From Bacteroidota bacterium (GTDB taxonomy: Bacteria; Bacteroidota; Bacteroidia; NS11-12g; UBA955), in assembly GCA_018333525.1 (NCBI GenBank), contig JAGXTF010000090.1, forward strand, positions 82,278 through 146,277: a stretch of 64,000 nucleotides of DNA, in the 5' to 3' direction. This document shows positions 17,706 to 27,379 of this stretch, piece after piece. The position numbers were made by a program, and so were the translations under genes. The notes under the pieces were generated by a model. That model was not told the DNA's origin. It did not search any database and saw nothing but the letters and a program-made list of their open reading frames with translations. Every line of letters starts with the position of its first letter. Positions within the stretch are counted from its first letter, which is position 1.

Positions 17706-19844
17706 TCAATTGGTAAAGGTGACTATTTTCAATGTTTTAATTTCTTTATTCACCTGTAGTCGGAGATAATAAATCCCACCATTTTCGGAATTTAAATCAA
17801 ACCAGCTGCCTTCTGCCTGTTGCAGGTTTGTAAATTCCTTTAAAGCAATTTCCTTTCCGGTTATCGGATTCAGACAGGAAATCTGAAAATCCGATTTTTG
17901 GTTGAGTTGGACTAGAATCCGAAAATCCTTTCCGTTATTCGGATTTGGAAACACAGAAAATATCCGGATATTTTTGGGAAATACATATTGCTTTTTTGCA
18001 GTATCATTTGGAGCAATAATTTGAACAGACTTGCTTTTTTTAAAGCCACATTCCCCATATTTACCAAATAATTCCAATGTAACAATACCTGTATCGGCGC
18101 AAATAAATTCAGTATTCCAGGCATCATTTACAAAGGCTGAAACCGGAGGGTCTGATTTCCAGATCCATGAATCCGGCTTCGGATTAGAGACCACAACTGC
18201 AACAATGGTATCTCCGGAAAAAGCAACTGCGGGAACCAGAAAATCGTGCCTGATGTTTTTGTTTATTTTAGAAATTCGAAAAGAATCGGAAGCAATACAA
18301 CCATTTTTATCTTCCCAAATCAGGGTATAAATACCGCTGTCATTCAGATGCATCCAACTATCATCAGAGATTTCCTTCCCATTTCGAAAAAATTGGTATT
18401 CCGTTGCCAACGGATGTGCCATACAAACCTCCATACTTTGTCCGTTGCAAAGTGTGGTATCCTGTGGTGCAGAAACAAAAAACTTCGGAGGTTGGGAAAT
18501 GGTGATTTTTCCTTTGAAAGTGCAGCCATCCGCTCTTTGCATGAAATAAGAGAATTTTCCAGCCGGCAGTCCTGAAAAAATATGATTGCTGTCGTAATAA
18601 TTTAGTCCATCCAAAGAATAGCGAAATATTGCGCTGTCAGAGCTCTCTGAAAATGGCTGCAATTCCGCGTCTGAAAATTGGAAACAACTTACTGGTTTTG
18701 TCAAACGCAAGCCGCCTGTAAAATATCCGGAATCATCGTCATTCGCAAAAATGGTATCCCTGGATGTATTGTGAGTATCGCTTGTCCATGGCGTAAAATT
18801 GCATTCCACAATATACCTCCCTTTGCGATATGGAATTTGGGCGGGGATTCCTAAAGTTGTCGCGGTCAATCCAATTATATCGGTTGCGGCATCATATAAA
18901 GCCTCAATCTGGTATTGCGTTTCCGAAAGGGATTCACTGTCGAGAAATTCCAACCTTGCCGCAGGGAATGCCGAGTCATTTTTATATTTTTCTTTATTCC
19001 AATAAAATACCAATTGGTTTTTCTCATGGCATTTTTTATTGGGATACAAACGCAAACTGTCACTGTGTGCGCGAAGCCAAAAAGTTACCGGTCCGTATAT
19101 TTCGCTGGTATAATTGAAAACATTTTTCACAAAATTCTTTTTCACAATCGCTTTATAAAAACGTTTTTCTCCAAACATCTCTGGCGACAAGGAAGCACTT
19201 TTAGAAGGATAAAAAATACCGCCACTGTCGATAAGAGTCCAGTTATGGATGCCATCTGCACTTTGCCACCATTGAATTTGATTTGCATTTTGTAAATAAT
19301 GAAAATCGCAGGAAGTGCGGAGTTGCAAAGCCTGATTTTTATTTAAAGAGTCCAATTCGCAATAAATATGTTGTTTCTCCGGACCATAAAAATTGGAATA
19401 AATGCTGTCGGTTTCATTCCCGGTAAATTGAAATTGCAGAGAACCGCAAAGGGCTCCCAATCCAACATCTGAAAAATCCGCGCATTGGCTTCCGGAGAAG
19501 GGATTGGAGATGTTATAGCCTTCACAGCGATAGCTGTCAAAACCGCTTCCGGGTTCAAAATACCGCAGTAAATTTCCCTTACGGTCATATACCTTGAAAT
19601 ACAAATCGTGAAACCGGAAGTTGTCATTCCACACATAATTTCTCTCCACAATTTGATTTCCGGAGATTTCAATGGTATCTCTTTTTTCACCGGTTTTGTT
19701 GTAATATACCATTTCAAAGCGGTAAAAACTGTCCTGGTTAACGCTGCGGGTTTGTGAAATTTCGAAGCGTAAATAGTACCAGGTCTTAGCAGAAATTGTT
19801 TCTGCTGTTATGAAAATAAAACAGAAATAGAATATATTTTTCAA
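17706..19844 (-). CDS. T9SS-exported multidomain surface protein (712 aa)
   Basis: TTG start (MKNIFYFCFIFITAETISA signal) overlapping the upstream stop as TTGA. No enzyme domain recognised. The N-terminal 350 residues are beta-rich with several Cys pairs; about 440-620 look like PKD/Ig-like repeats (ISQPPKFFVSAPQDTTLCNG; DSFRISKINKN). The last 80 residues form a type A T9SS sorting domain: VFPNPNNGKDFRI at about 631, then ISCLNPITGKEI and NGGIYYLRLQVNKEIKTLKIV. This predicts export by T9SS and attachment to the cell surface or release. It is the only member of the four-gene cluster with a sorting domain. Confidence 0.85.
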   Translation of the reverse strand: MKNIFYFCFIFITAETISAKTWYYLRFEISQTRSVNQDSFYRFEMVYYNKTGEKRDTIEISGNQIVERNYVWNDNFRFHDLYFKVYDRKGNLLRYFEPGSGFDSYRCEGYNISNPFSGSQCADFSDVGLGALCGSLQFQFTGNETDSIYSNFYGPEKQHIYCELDSLNKNQALQLRTSCDFHYLQNANQIQWWQSADGIHNWTLIDSGGIFYPSKSASLSPEMFGEKRFYKAIVKKNFVKNVFNYTSEIYGPVTFWLRAHSDSLRLYPNKKCHEKNQLVFYWNKEKYKNDSAFPAARLEFLDSESLSETQYQIEALYDAATDIIGLTATTLGIPAQIPYRKGRYIVECNFTPWTSDTHNTSRDTIFANDDDSGYFTGGLRLTKPVSCFQFSDAELQPFSESSDSAIFRYSLDGLNYYDSNHIFSGLPAGKFSYFMQRADGCTFKGKITISQPPKFFVSAPQDTTLCNGQSMEVCMAHPLATEYQFFRNGKEISDDSWMHLNDSGIYTLIWEDKNGCIASDSFRISKINKNIRHDFLVPAVAFSGDTIVAVVVSNPKPDSWIWKSDPPVSAFVNDAWNTEFICADTGIVTLELFGKYGECGFKKSKSVQIIAPNDTAKKQYVFPKNIRIFSVFPNPNNGKDFRILVQLNQKSDFQISCLNPITGKEIALKEFTNLQQAEGSWFDLNSENGGIYYLRLQVNKEIKTLKIVTFTN

Positions 19845-21802
19845 AGTGAGGATCTCCTTCCATCTTTGTAATAAGCAATAATGGTAAACTGCGAAATGTT
19901 ACAATTTCCACTGCATAAAATGGTAGCATTTCTTTCGTGGCTCTGATAATTGGCAATGGTTTTGAATTTCCCGTTTTCATTCCACAACAATCGAAAATGA
20001 CTGATTTCAGTATCCTGAATTTCCCAGCTCAGATATACTTTTTGTGCGGAGGAATCCATAAAGAAATCGCTAAAACGGATTTTGGAAGCGCATGCTTTCT
20101 CTGATATTTCAATGGTAATAGCAGGGGACATCAGGGATTTTTTTCCATAGTAATTTTCGCTTTGTATGCTGTATGAATAGCGGTTTCCCGCTTTCACATC
20201 TGCATCTTCCAGCCATATTCCGGTATCCGTAATAGTCTGCATACGATGAAGCAGAATGGGCGGTTCCTCATTCGTACTTCGAAACACATAATGGTATTTT
20301 ACTTTGGTACCGGTAGATGGGTAGAGATACATTTGAACCTTTCCGGAGATCGATTTCAAATCCTGAATTAGAGGAGTGGAGGGAATTAAATTCAGAGGAA
20401 TTTCCAATGCAATTATTTCAGAAAATGAAGATTCACTAAAACGATGGTCTGCGGCGACAATTTTATAAAATACGGAATCCCGATTCCAGCCCATATCCAG
20501 TGTATCAAAGAAAATAGTGTCTAAAATCCATCGCGGTGTGACATTGTTGAATTCTGTATTTCTTTGGTACGAACGATATACCTGATAGCCATGAAAGTCT
20601 TTTTCTTTATTCGATTTCCATAGGAGTGAGAGGTAGCCGCAGGTATCCAAAAAACCTGCAGCGTTCACAGGTGCTTCTGGGGCAATGCTGTCCGGGACAT
20701 CCAGAAATACAGGCAATCCCGGATTCAGGCTGCTGTCTTTATGCACCGCAGCAATGGTGTAATAACCGCTTTGGAATTCAGGAGAAATGGAGAGATTTCG
20801 GTTGTTGGCCGGAATATATTTTTGGTGAAGCAGGTTTGGATTCCCATCTATGGAATCTGAAAATAATAGTGCGAAACCCAAAATATATTTTTCTTCTTCT
20901 GCAGGAAAAACCCACTGAAATTCTTTCGAATACAATTGTTCTTCCATATGAAAATATCTAGGGAGGCTAACTGATTTTATGTGGGTATATGTTACTGCAG
21001 AATTGCTATATCCGCCAATGTTTCCAAACGCATCGATGGCTTGCAGGCGGTAATAAGCGGTGTCTCCGTAAAGGCTGTCATACATGGTAAAACTTTGATT
21101 TTCTCCAATATGGAATCCGCTAAAAAAGGGTTCCGGGTGAATGGATAAAAACGATTTATTGTCTAAACTTTTTTGAATGTAAAACATAGGAAAAGATTCC
21201 ATTATTGTCTTGGTTTCCACGTCTAGTTTTATCATTCCGTTTTCATGGCTTAGGCCGGGTGGGGCAAAATGAATATTATTTGGTTCCTGAGGCCTGACAA
21301 CCAAAAACAGAGTGTCAGTAAATCCGGGTTTTAGAAGATAAATTTTATAGAAATATATTTCTGCGGAATCGATTTGTGAATCGGTAAACCCCAATGCGTA
21401 TTTTTTTGCAAGCGGATAGCTTTTTTGACAGAGCAACATCGCGAATAGGAAATTATTTTGCTGGTTTATTTGAGCTTCCTGAAAATGGGAAATATCATTC
21501 AGGTTTATTTCAGTGGCATTTAATATGGAATCCAGCAATGCAAATGCGGCAGTAGTATCAGCATCCGGTTTCAACGATTTTTGTACCTGATAAACACTAA
21601 CAGGATTTGAAGTTTCATGTAGTAATGTGCGCCTCTGAATCCCAATCCCGTATTGGCAGATGTCTTTCCATTGGGTCAGGTTTTGGGGGTACCAGCGAAG
21701 ACAAATGCTGTCCCCATAATTTTTGTGAATCACCTGTATTTTTTGGGCATTGAGGCTACCTGAAATAAGGAAATAGAATGATATAATAAAAAGATATTTC
21801 AT
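19841..21802 (-). CDS. Secreted fibronectin type III-repeat protein (653 aa)
   Basis: Signal peptide MKYLFIISFYFLISGSLNAQ. Residues about 20-360 form an unrecognised domain (many Trp/Tyr and Asp). From about 370 there are three FN3-like repeats: PEAPVNAAGFLDTCGYLSLLWK with YQVYRS, then STPLIQDLKSISGKVQMYLY with YHYVFRS, and a last one with VYLSWEIQDTEISHFRLLW. No T9SS domain is visible at the C-terminus (ends IAYYKDGRRSSL). Its ATG overlaps the upstream 1501-aa gene stop by 4 nt (ATGA), and its own stop provides the TTGA start of the 712-aa gene. Probably acts in or outside the outer membrane with its partners. Confidence 0.8.
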   Translation of the reverse strand: MKYLFIISFYFLISGSLNAQKIQVIHKNYGDSICLRWYPQNLTQWKDICQYGIGIQRRTLLHETSNPVSVYQVQKSLKPDADTTAAFALLDSILNATEINLNDISHFQEAQINQQNNFLFAMLLCQKSYPLAKKYALGFTDSQIDSAEIYFYKIYLLKPGFTDTLFLVVRPQEPNNIHFAPPGLSHENGMIKLDVETKTIMESFPMFYIQKSLDNKSFLSIHPEPFFSGFHIGENQSFTMYDSLYGDTAYYRLQAIDAFGNIGGYSNSAVTYTHIKSVSLPRYFHMEEQLYSKEFQWVFPAEEEKYILGFALLFSDSIDGNPNLLHQKYIPANNRNLSISPEFQSGYYTIAAVHKDSSLNPGLPVFLDVPDSIAPEAPVNAAGFLDTCGYLSLLWKSNKEKDFHGYQVYRSYQRNTEFNNVTPRWILDTIFFDTLDMGWNRDSVFYKIVAADHRFSESSFSEIIALEIPLNLIPSTPLIQDLKSISGKVQMYLYPSTGTKVKYHYVFRSTNEEPPILLHRMQTITDTGIWLEDADVKAGNRYSYSIQSENYYGKKSLMSPAITIEISEKACASKIRFSDFFMDSSAQKVYLSWEIQDTEISHFRLLWNENGKFKTIANYQSHERNATILCSGNCNISQFTIIAYYKDGRRSSL

Positions 21803-24800
21803 GGCTTTTGAATAGTTTTGAATGCAACCATTTTTAAATTGTTTTGAAACGGATTTCCCAAAAGAATTGCTACTTGCCTATCCAATGATTTGGGGGGAAT
21901 TGGCATTTTTAATGCTGCAATAGTGCTATTACTTATAGAACCGGAAATAGAATTTACATTCAGAGTTTTGTATGAATTTCCCAAAGTTTTAGACGATGTG
22001 GAAGAATTTCCCTGCATTGCCGTATTCCCTGTCTGTGCTGAGGAATTGGCCTGCATGCTGCTTACGTAACGGTTGATAATCATTTGTTTTTCCGGACCCA
22101 CTCGCCCATTCATTCGCAACAAATAATTTTGGATATCTAAAAAATCCGATTGCAAAACAGGATGCAAATTGCAGCGGATGGTAAAAGAATTGCATCCAAA
22201 TTCAGCCTTTTTATTTTTATCTGCAAACATGGTCCGAGTATTCATTTTCTGAATATTTTCCTGTGTCAATTCCATGGTTTGTACCGGTGGAAAACCATAT
22301 TGTGAAATATCTCTGGCAATAATATCAGAGGATCGAAAAGTTTGGAAAATGGAATACATTTTAGATGCGATCTCCTGTTGGTACCAGGTGTTGGAGATTA
22401 AATAGTTTTGAATCCGGAGGCTGGGATTTTCTGTTTGCAATTCTTCGGGAGACCAGTATTCTCCTTTGGAACTGGATAAGGTATATTCTACAATTCCATT
22501 GGTTTTTTGGGTTGCAGTAAGGACTTGCATGTCCTTCATTTTATCTGCCAAACTTGCGTAGCAACTGGTACGGAAATGGTATTCCAAAAGCAGAACAGCA
22601 GTGGGGCTATTTGGTTTTTTGTCCAAACCCATACTACCTGAAGATGCCGTCCCCGATGTGTTTTGGGTACTTCCGGAATTTAATACATAGTTGGATGACA
22701 CCCGCAGCAATCGCAACAGGTATTTGGTATTGGAGTTCAGGTTCATGCATTGGAATTGAAATAATCCGGATTTATGTGTTACCGGGAATTCCAAGGTTTG
22801 AGAACCATCCAATGCCGTTATTCTTACAATGGGTTTATTTCCGAAAATATCCACCAATTCATTTTGCGCTATTTTTAATTGAATGAATGTATTTTTCTGA
22901 TCGTTTAAATAGTAATTCCATTGCTCACGCATGGGAAGAGATGCGAGTATATTGCTGGTGGGAATGGACTTTTCTGCGCCCCCTGTGTAGAAAATATATT
23001 GGCGGTATTCACCCATGGTATTTCCTTGTGCATTTCTCACCACTTCGCCGTTTTTATGCATATCGGTGAGTTCTATGTCACACCATATCCGATATTCGGA
23101 TAACGGCAATAGGGAGGCCGTTGGAGTGAAAATACAGATGGTTTTTTCCGCATTCCACCTCCATAAACCGGGCACAGTTTTGTCCTTGCATTGGAGAGAC
23201 AATTGTGAAGTCCAAAACTGATAGGAATGGCCATCGGCAAGCTGAAACGCGCTGTTCATGGCTACAGCAAATTCCAATTTTATTTCAGAAACAGTGCTTA
23301 CCTTATTTTCTGAATTCCCTGGTGAAATAGAAATAATTAAAGAGGAATCCGGCATAACATTTTGTTGTATTTCACAAGGTTCTCCCAGTTCAAATTGAAT
23401 GTTGCCCCTGAATTTTAGAAATGAACTGATTTGCAATTCCATCATGGCAGAACCTCTGGCATAAAAGGGGTTTGGTGCGGCGAGCTGCAATGCCATTGCA
23501 CCGGTGAGAGTCATAATATCTACTTTTACATTGCCAACACCAGCGCCAATTTTTCCCTGTAAAAAAGTATAAATATTTCCATTGGAATACCAGCCGTGCA
23601 TGCCAAGGGGTTTATCTCTTCCGGAACAATAAATATTTCCGTAATACATCAGATTTACATCCATGGCAGCAATTGCGTGAAGCGAGGCATATACCGATAT
23701 TTTTTTATCACCACCACCTGCTTTGGCGAACATTTCCAAAGTGGCGCCATAGGCAAAACCTTTTCCGGAAGAAAATGCCTCCAGATTTCTCATGCCGTCT
23801 AATTGCGCTGCATTGCCCAATGCCTGGGTAATTGCTGCAGGTGGAGGTCCTGGAGGAAGAATATCATGCCCTGCCATAAAATATGCTTTGGCCAAAATCT
23901 GCGTATTGTTTCCGGTTGTCATATGTAAAGCGAGCGGAACTTTGGGCGTTCCCAGTCTGAGGTACCATTTGTTTTTGCCAAAAAATGCCTGAAATTCCCC
24001 GGCTTTGTTGTTTTTATAAATGCCGTTTAATGTATTTCCTGCGGCGTTTTTGACAAAGATTGCGGCATTTGCAGCATAGCAATGGTTGGAGAAATCGAAA
24101 ACCATCATAAAGGGTCCGCAGAGCTGTGCTTGAGGGTTGTACGATTTGCAGTAATTGTCCCATAAATTTCCTGAAACAGGAATATTTTTTACGATTTTAG
24201 AAGGTTCATTTTCGGATGTGTTTTCAGGCATAATTTCCACATCACCATAAAATAGAATTTTGGAAATGGAGGTGGATGCGTTGAATTGAATTTCGAAAAC
24301 CAAATTTGCCTGATAACTTTTTTCATTGGCTCCACCAACGACAATTCCGGCTTTTAAACCAAGTCCGGAATTGGGATCCGGAATGTAAACCGCGCCGGAA
24401 CCGGTTAGTCCATATTCGGGATGTTCCAGTTTGGTTTTGCCATCCCATGTTTTTAAACGATGCCAGGCACCACCCGAGAATCCTTTTGCGAGCATTCCCG
24501 GAAGCACAGGAAGACCCGGACTTCCCCATTGGAGACCTGCGTCAAAATACCAATATCGAAATTCATTGACTTTGCCAAAAATGGCCCTTGCGTTGCCTTC
24601 TATATCGGGCTTGTTTAAACCGAAATGAATGGTTCCACCGAAACCATTTCCATAAACCGGATCCTCTCGAAATAATTGAATTTCTCCTTGTAAATAAATT
24701 CCTGATTTTTCGAAAGCAACAGATACCGATGAAACTGTGAATTGGTAAAATTTTAATTTGTCTTTTCCATTTTCACTTTCCAGTTTGCAGGCAATTTGCA

Positions 24801-26304
24801 TGGAGGCGCTGGCGCTTGCATATTCGGTAATGCGCAAGGCGAATTGGGTTTGCAGGTAACCTTTTTCTTTTTGTTTGGTATACGCAAGTTTTTCAAGCTG
24901 TAATGGAAAACGATTGAAGTTGAAAGAATCCGGTTTGCGAGAAATTCCAAGATATGCGATGTCGAATTTATCGCCGTAATTTCTAAGATGCATGCCGGTA
25001 AATTCTATTTCCGGTAATTGAAATTTACCGGATTCTGCATTTTTATTTTTCTCCGAAATGCACATGCTTCCATTAAAATCTGCATCTATTTTTACATTGC
25101 CTTTTTGAATGGAAACGGCGATATAACTGTTGCGGTTTAAACGCACCTCTGCCGCTTTCAGAGCAGGAATGGTAAAGGTTCCGGCAGTCTGCACGGTGAA
25201 AAGATAAGCTCCGTTTCTGTCTGCAGAAGCTGCATAAATTAATCGGGAAGTATCTGGCATTGCCGGTGTTCCAAGTTCACCTTTGAACGTGGCTTGATGC
25301 AGATGGTTCAGCAAGATTTGAATTCGGATTTCTGTTAACGAAAAATTCCATGAACCCAAATTTCCTTTATCGAATGGAATCACATTTTTGGAATAAATAT
25401 CTCCGGTGAAACCAAATTCATCCATCATAATATGGTGCACTCCAAAAGCGAGTTTTTCTTTTTCAGCATGTTTCATCCAATGTGGCATCCGCATTTCTGC
25501 ATCGCGAATAAAAATGCCTTCCCATAAGGTTTCCGTGCTATTTGGAAAGTAGTTTTTATATGCATCCGGCATGCGCATATTATCCGGATTGTACGTTTCT
25601 GAAATATCCACCCAGGCTTGTTCTACGGAAAAAATGTAATCGGGTAATTTGTGAAAACGGAATGGGGGAATGCGAATTTCTGTGATCATCTGATCCCAGT
25701 TTTTGGCTTTGCCTGATATAGCTGCAACGACTTCCGGTATTGGGAGAACCGCCCCTGTGTCATCCACAGCCTCAATCATTTCTGTTTGAAAAACAGCGTT
25801 GCCTTGAATGGCAATTTCCTGCAATCCGGAACAATCAAAAATGGCGTAAGTATTTTCATTTCCGGGAATTTGAATATGCAGGAATTTTCCCATTTTTATG
25901 GAAATACTATCGAGCAATTCCATTTTTACGGGTCCGGTAATTCCACCAGCATAACTGAATGCCACATTTTTTGCTGCAAAGGCAATTCTTTTATTGCTTG
26001 CAGGATCCCTAAATGCCATACCGGCGCTGAATATGGCCTTTTCAGGGAGTATATTTATTTCATAAATAATGATGGCATATTTGAGATTTTTATCGGCGGA
26101 TAAAAGCAGAAATTCACCGCTGGGTTTATTGCGGAATTGTTGTCCCAAATCATCGGAAAACGCATTGCGATTCTTTGCATTTTCTATTTTATTTTCCAGC
26201 GTATCTGCCAATACCTGCGCGCTTAGAGGCTTACTCCAAAGGCATACGAAAAACCATAAGCAAAATGCAGCGAACCAATTGTACAAAACCCTCCAGTGTT
26301 GCAT
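21799..26304 (-). CDS. Giant exported protein of unknown function (1501 aa), first gene of surface cluster
   Basis: Signal peptide about residues 1-30 (hydrophobic WFAAFCLWFFVCLW, ending PLSAQ). Residues 30-980 are beta-rich with no family I recognise; a central part (about 560-950) has Gly-rich, strand-like repeats such as YWYFDAGLQWGSPGLPVLPG, GNVKVDIMTLTGAMALQLAAPNPFYARG and FLKFRGNIQFELG. Residues about 985-1105 resemble a bacterial Ig-like Big_5 domain (ISISPGNSENKVSTVSEIKL ... YRIWCDIELTDM). A helical segment near 1300-1400 and a Ser/Asn/Thr-rich stretch (about 1416-1466) follow. No T9SS tail. Translationally coupled to the FN3 protein. Confidence 0.75.
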   Translation of the reverse strand: MQHWRVLYNWFAAFCLWFFVCLWSKPLSAQVLADTLENKIENAKNRNAFSDDLGQQFRNKPSGEFLLLSADKNLKYAIIIYEINILPEKAIFSAGMAFRDPASNKRIAFAAKNVAFSYAGGITGPVKMELLDSISIKMGKFLHIQIPGNENTYAIFDCSGLQEIAIQGNAVFQTEMIEAVDDTGAVLPIPEVVAAISGKAKNWDQMITEIRIPPFRFHKLPDYIFSVEQAWVDISETYNPDNMRMPDAYKNYFPNSTETLWEGIFIRDAEMRMPHWMKHAEKEKLAFGVHHIMMDEFGFTGDIYSKNVIPFDKGNLGSWNFSLTEIRIQILLNHLHQATFKGELGTPAMPDTSRLIYAASADRNGAYLFTVQTAGTFTIPALKAAEVRLNRNSYIAVSIQKGNVKIDADFNGSMCISEKNKNAESGKFQLPEIEFTGMHLRNYGDKFDIAYLGISRKPDSFNFNRFPLQLEKLAYTKQKEKGYLQTQFALRITEYASASASMQIACKLESENGKDKLKFYQFTVSSVSVAFEKSGIYLQGEIQLFREDPVYGNGFGGTIHFGLNKPDIEGNARAIFGKVNEFRYWYFDAGLQWGSPGLPVLPGMLAKGFSGGAWHRLKTWDGKTKLEHPEYGLTGSGAVYIPDPNSGLGLKAGIVVGGANEKSYQANLVFEIQFNASTSISKILFYGDVEIMPENTSENEPSKIVKNIPVSGNLWDNYCKSYNPQAQLCGPFMMVFDFSNHCYAANAAIFVKNAAGNTLNGIYKNNKAGEFQAFFGKNKWYLRLGTPKVPLALHMTTGNNTQILAKAYFMAGHDILPPGPPPAAITQALGNAAQLDGMRNLEAFSSGKGFAYGATLEMFAKAGGGDKKISVYASLHAIAAMDVNLMYYGNIYCSGRDKPLGMHGWYSNGNIYTFLQGKIGAGVGNVKVDIMTLTGAMALQLAAPNPFYARGSAMMELQISSFLKFRGNIQFELGEPCEIQQNVMPDSSLIISISPGNSENKVSTVSEIKLEFAVAMNSAFQLADGHSYQFWTSQLSLQCKDKTVPGLWRWNAEKTICIFTPTASLLPLSEYRIWCDIELTDMHKNGEVVRNAQGNTMGEYRQYIFYTGGAEKSIPTSNILASLPMREQWNYYLNDQKNTFIQLKIAQNELVDIFGNKPIVRITALDGSQTLEFPVTHKSGLFQFQCMNLNSNTKYLLRLLRVSSNYVLNSGSTQNTSGTASSGSMGLDKKPNSPTAVLLLEYHFRTSCYASLADKMKDMQVLTATQKTNGIVEYTLSSSKGEYWSPEELQTENPSLRIQNYLISNTWYQQEIASKMYSIFQTFRSSDIIARDISQYGFPPVQTMELTQENIQKMNTRTMFADKNKKAEFGCNSFTIRCNLHPVLQSDFLDIQNYLLRMNGRVGPEKQMIINRYVSSMQANSSAQTGNTAMQGNSSTSSKTLGNSYKTLNVNSISGSISNSTIAALKMPIPPKSLDRQVAILLGNPFQNNLKMVAFKTIQKP

Positions 26305-26402
26305 TTAATTGATTGAATACAATGTTATTTTATCAAAAATGAAAATCAAAATTTGAGCTTGATAATAATCGATTAAGATTTTTAATTATGGGGTTTATGC
26401 AC

Positions 26403-26720
26403 AGTTAGTGCTTAGGGGTGCAAGCGAGAGGATCGTTTGATGTATTTGATTGGAGCAGGAAGATACTATGCCATGGAGATTTCCTTAGTAGAAAGGTGGT
26501 GGTCGGTGGTTTCATCGCTGCGCGGATGAAACATGAACACCGACCACGGGAGGAGATATTTGATAGCGGGGTTAATGCATAGTAAGTGCTTAGATATGGG
26601 CGGGAGGTCTGATTTTTTGATGGGAGCAGGATGATACTATGAAATGGAGAAATCCTAAATAGAAAGTAGGTGGTCGGTGGTTTCATCGCTGCACGGATGA
26701 AACATGAACACCGACCACAG
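26403..26720. repeat. Tandem duplication of a ~165-bp unit with a long hairpin
   Basis: Two units (about 26403-26548 and 26573-26720) share AGTGCTTAG, GGAGCAGGA.GATACTATG, ATGGAGA..TCCT and end in the same hairpin: outer arms GTGGTCGGTG and CACCGACCAC, inner arms GTTTCATC and GATGAAAC around GCTGCGCG (second copy GCTGCACG), with an unpaired ATGAA on the right side. A minus-strand reading frame across it (26405-26686) repeats internally only because the DNA does. It lies between the giant-protein gene start and the tRNA terminator. Confidence 0.85.
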
Positions 26721-26738
26721 GATGGGTGTGGGATGAAA

Positions 26739-26769
26739 TAAAAAACCCCTCGGTTGAGGGGTCTTTTTT
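26739..26769 (-). terminator. Rho-independent terminator of the tRNA pair
   Basis: Stem ACCCCTC/GAGGGGT with loop GGTT, flanked by a run of A on the left and T on the right, so on the minus strand it is a G+C stem followed by a T tract, directly after tRNA-fMet. Symmetric enough to work in both directions. Confidence 0.85.
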
Positions 26770-26771
26770 AG

Positions 26772-26843
<72 letters not shown>

Positions 26844-26853
26844 ATATATTTTG

Positions 26854-26925
26854 TAGCCCGTAGGGGAATCGAACCCCTCTTTGTTCCGTGAAAGGGAACC
26901 GTCCTAGCCGATAGACGAACGGGCC
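26854..26925 (-). tRNA. tRNA-Glu (anticodon TTC)
   Basis: 72-nt cloverleaf: acceptor GGCCCGT pairs with ACGGGCT, anticodon loop CCTTTCACGG region holds TTC, T-arm GGGGTTCGATTCCCC. CCA is not encoded. First of two tandem tRNAs with its own promoter at 26940-26947. Confidence 0.95.
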
Positions 26926-26939
26926 GTGAATCGGGGGTG

Positions 26940-26947
26940 CAAAGGTA
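26940..26947 (-). promoter_or_regulatory. Stable-RNA promoter -7 element for tRNA-Glu/tRNA-fMet
   Basis: On the minus strand the sequence reads TACCTTTGCACCCCCG, 14 nt before the tRNA. TACCTTTG is the Bacteroidota -7 element (TAnnTTTG). The same stretch with one difference (TATCTTTGCACCCCCG) precedes tRNA-Gln at 32665. No clear -33 TTG is seen in the T-rich spacer. Confidence 0.65.
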
Positions 26948-26972
26948 AAGATATTTTTTAAAAAAATGATAT

Positions 26973-27347
26973 TTAGTTGGAGGAATTGTAGTTTTTAATC
27001 ACGGCATCGCCCCAAAGCTCTTCCAGTCCATAAAAACTCCGTTTTTCTTTCTGAAAAATATGCACTACCACATTTACATAATCCAGCAATATCCACTCTG
27101 CCTGCTCGCTTCCTTCCCTGTGCAGGGGCTTCTCTCCTGTAGCTTTGCGTATTTCTTCCTCCACCCCGTCGGCAATGGCTTCCACCTGCCTGTCCGAGTT
27201 GCCATGGCAGATTACAAACATATCCGCAAAAGCAGATTTTAATTTCCGCAAATCCATGGTAATAATTTCTATTCCTTTCTTCTCCTGCATGCCAAATACC
27301 GCTATTTCTGCTAATGCCTCCGAGGGAGTGCCTCCTTGTTTCGCCAT
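26973..27347 (-). CDS. rsfS: Ribosome silencing factor RsfS
   Basis: 124 aa from ATG 27347 (131 aa if read from 27368). RsfS binds ribosomal protein L14 and blocks subunit joining when nutrients are low. Family blocks: ADMFVICHGNSDRQVEAIAD, EKPLHREGSEQAEWILLDYVNVVVHIF and FYGLEELWGDA. Head-to-head with birA; the starts are about 32 bp apart, so each promoter must lie within the neighbour's coding sequence. Confidence 0.93.
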   Translation of the reverse strand: MAKQGGTPSEALAEIAVFGMQEKKGIEIITMDLRKLKSAFADMFVICHGNSDRQVEAIADGVEEEIRKATGEKPLHREGSEQAEWILLDYVNVVVHIFQKEKRSFYGLEELWGDAVIKNYNSSN

Positions 27348-27379
27348 TTTCCTGTTTTTTTGCTGCAAAGAACGCCATT

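Noticed and set aside
26405..26686. Minus-strand frame with an internal duplication (MKPPTT ... HSIxLL)
   Set aside because: The duplication is that of the DNA repeat unit; the frame spans hairpins.
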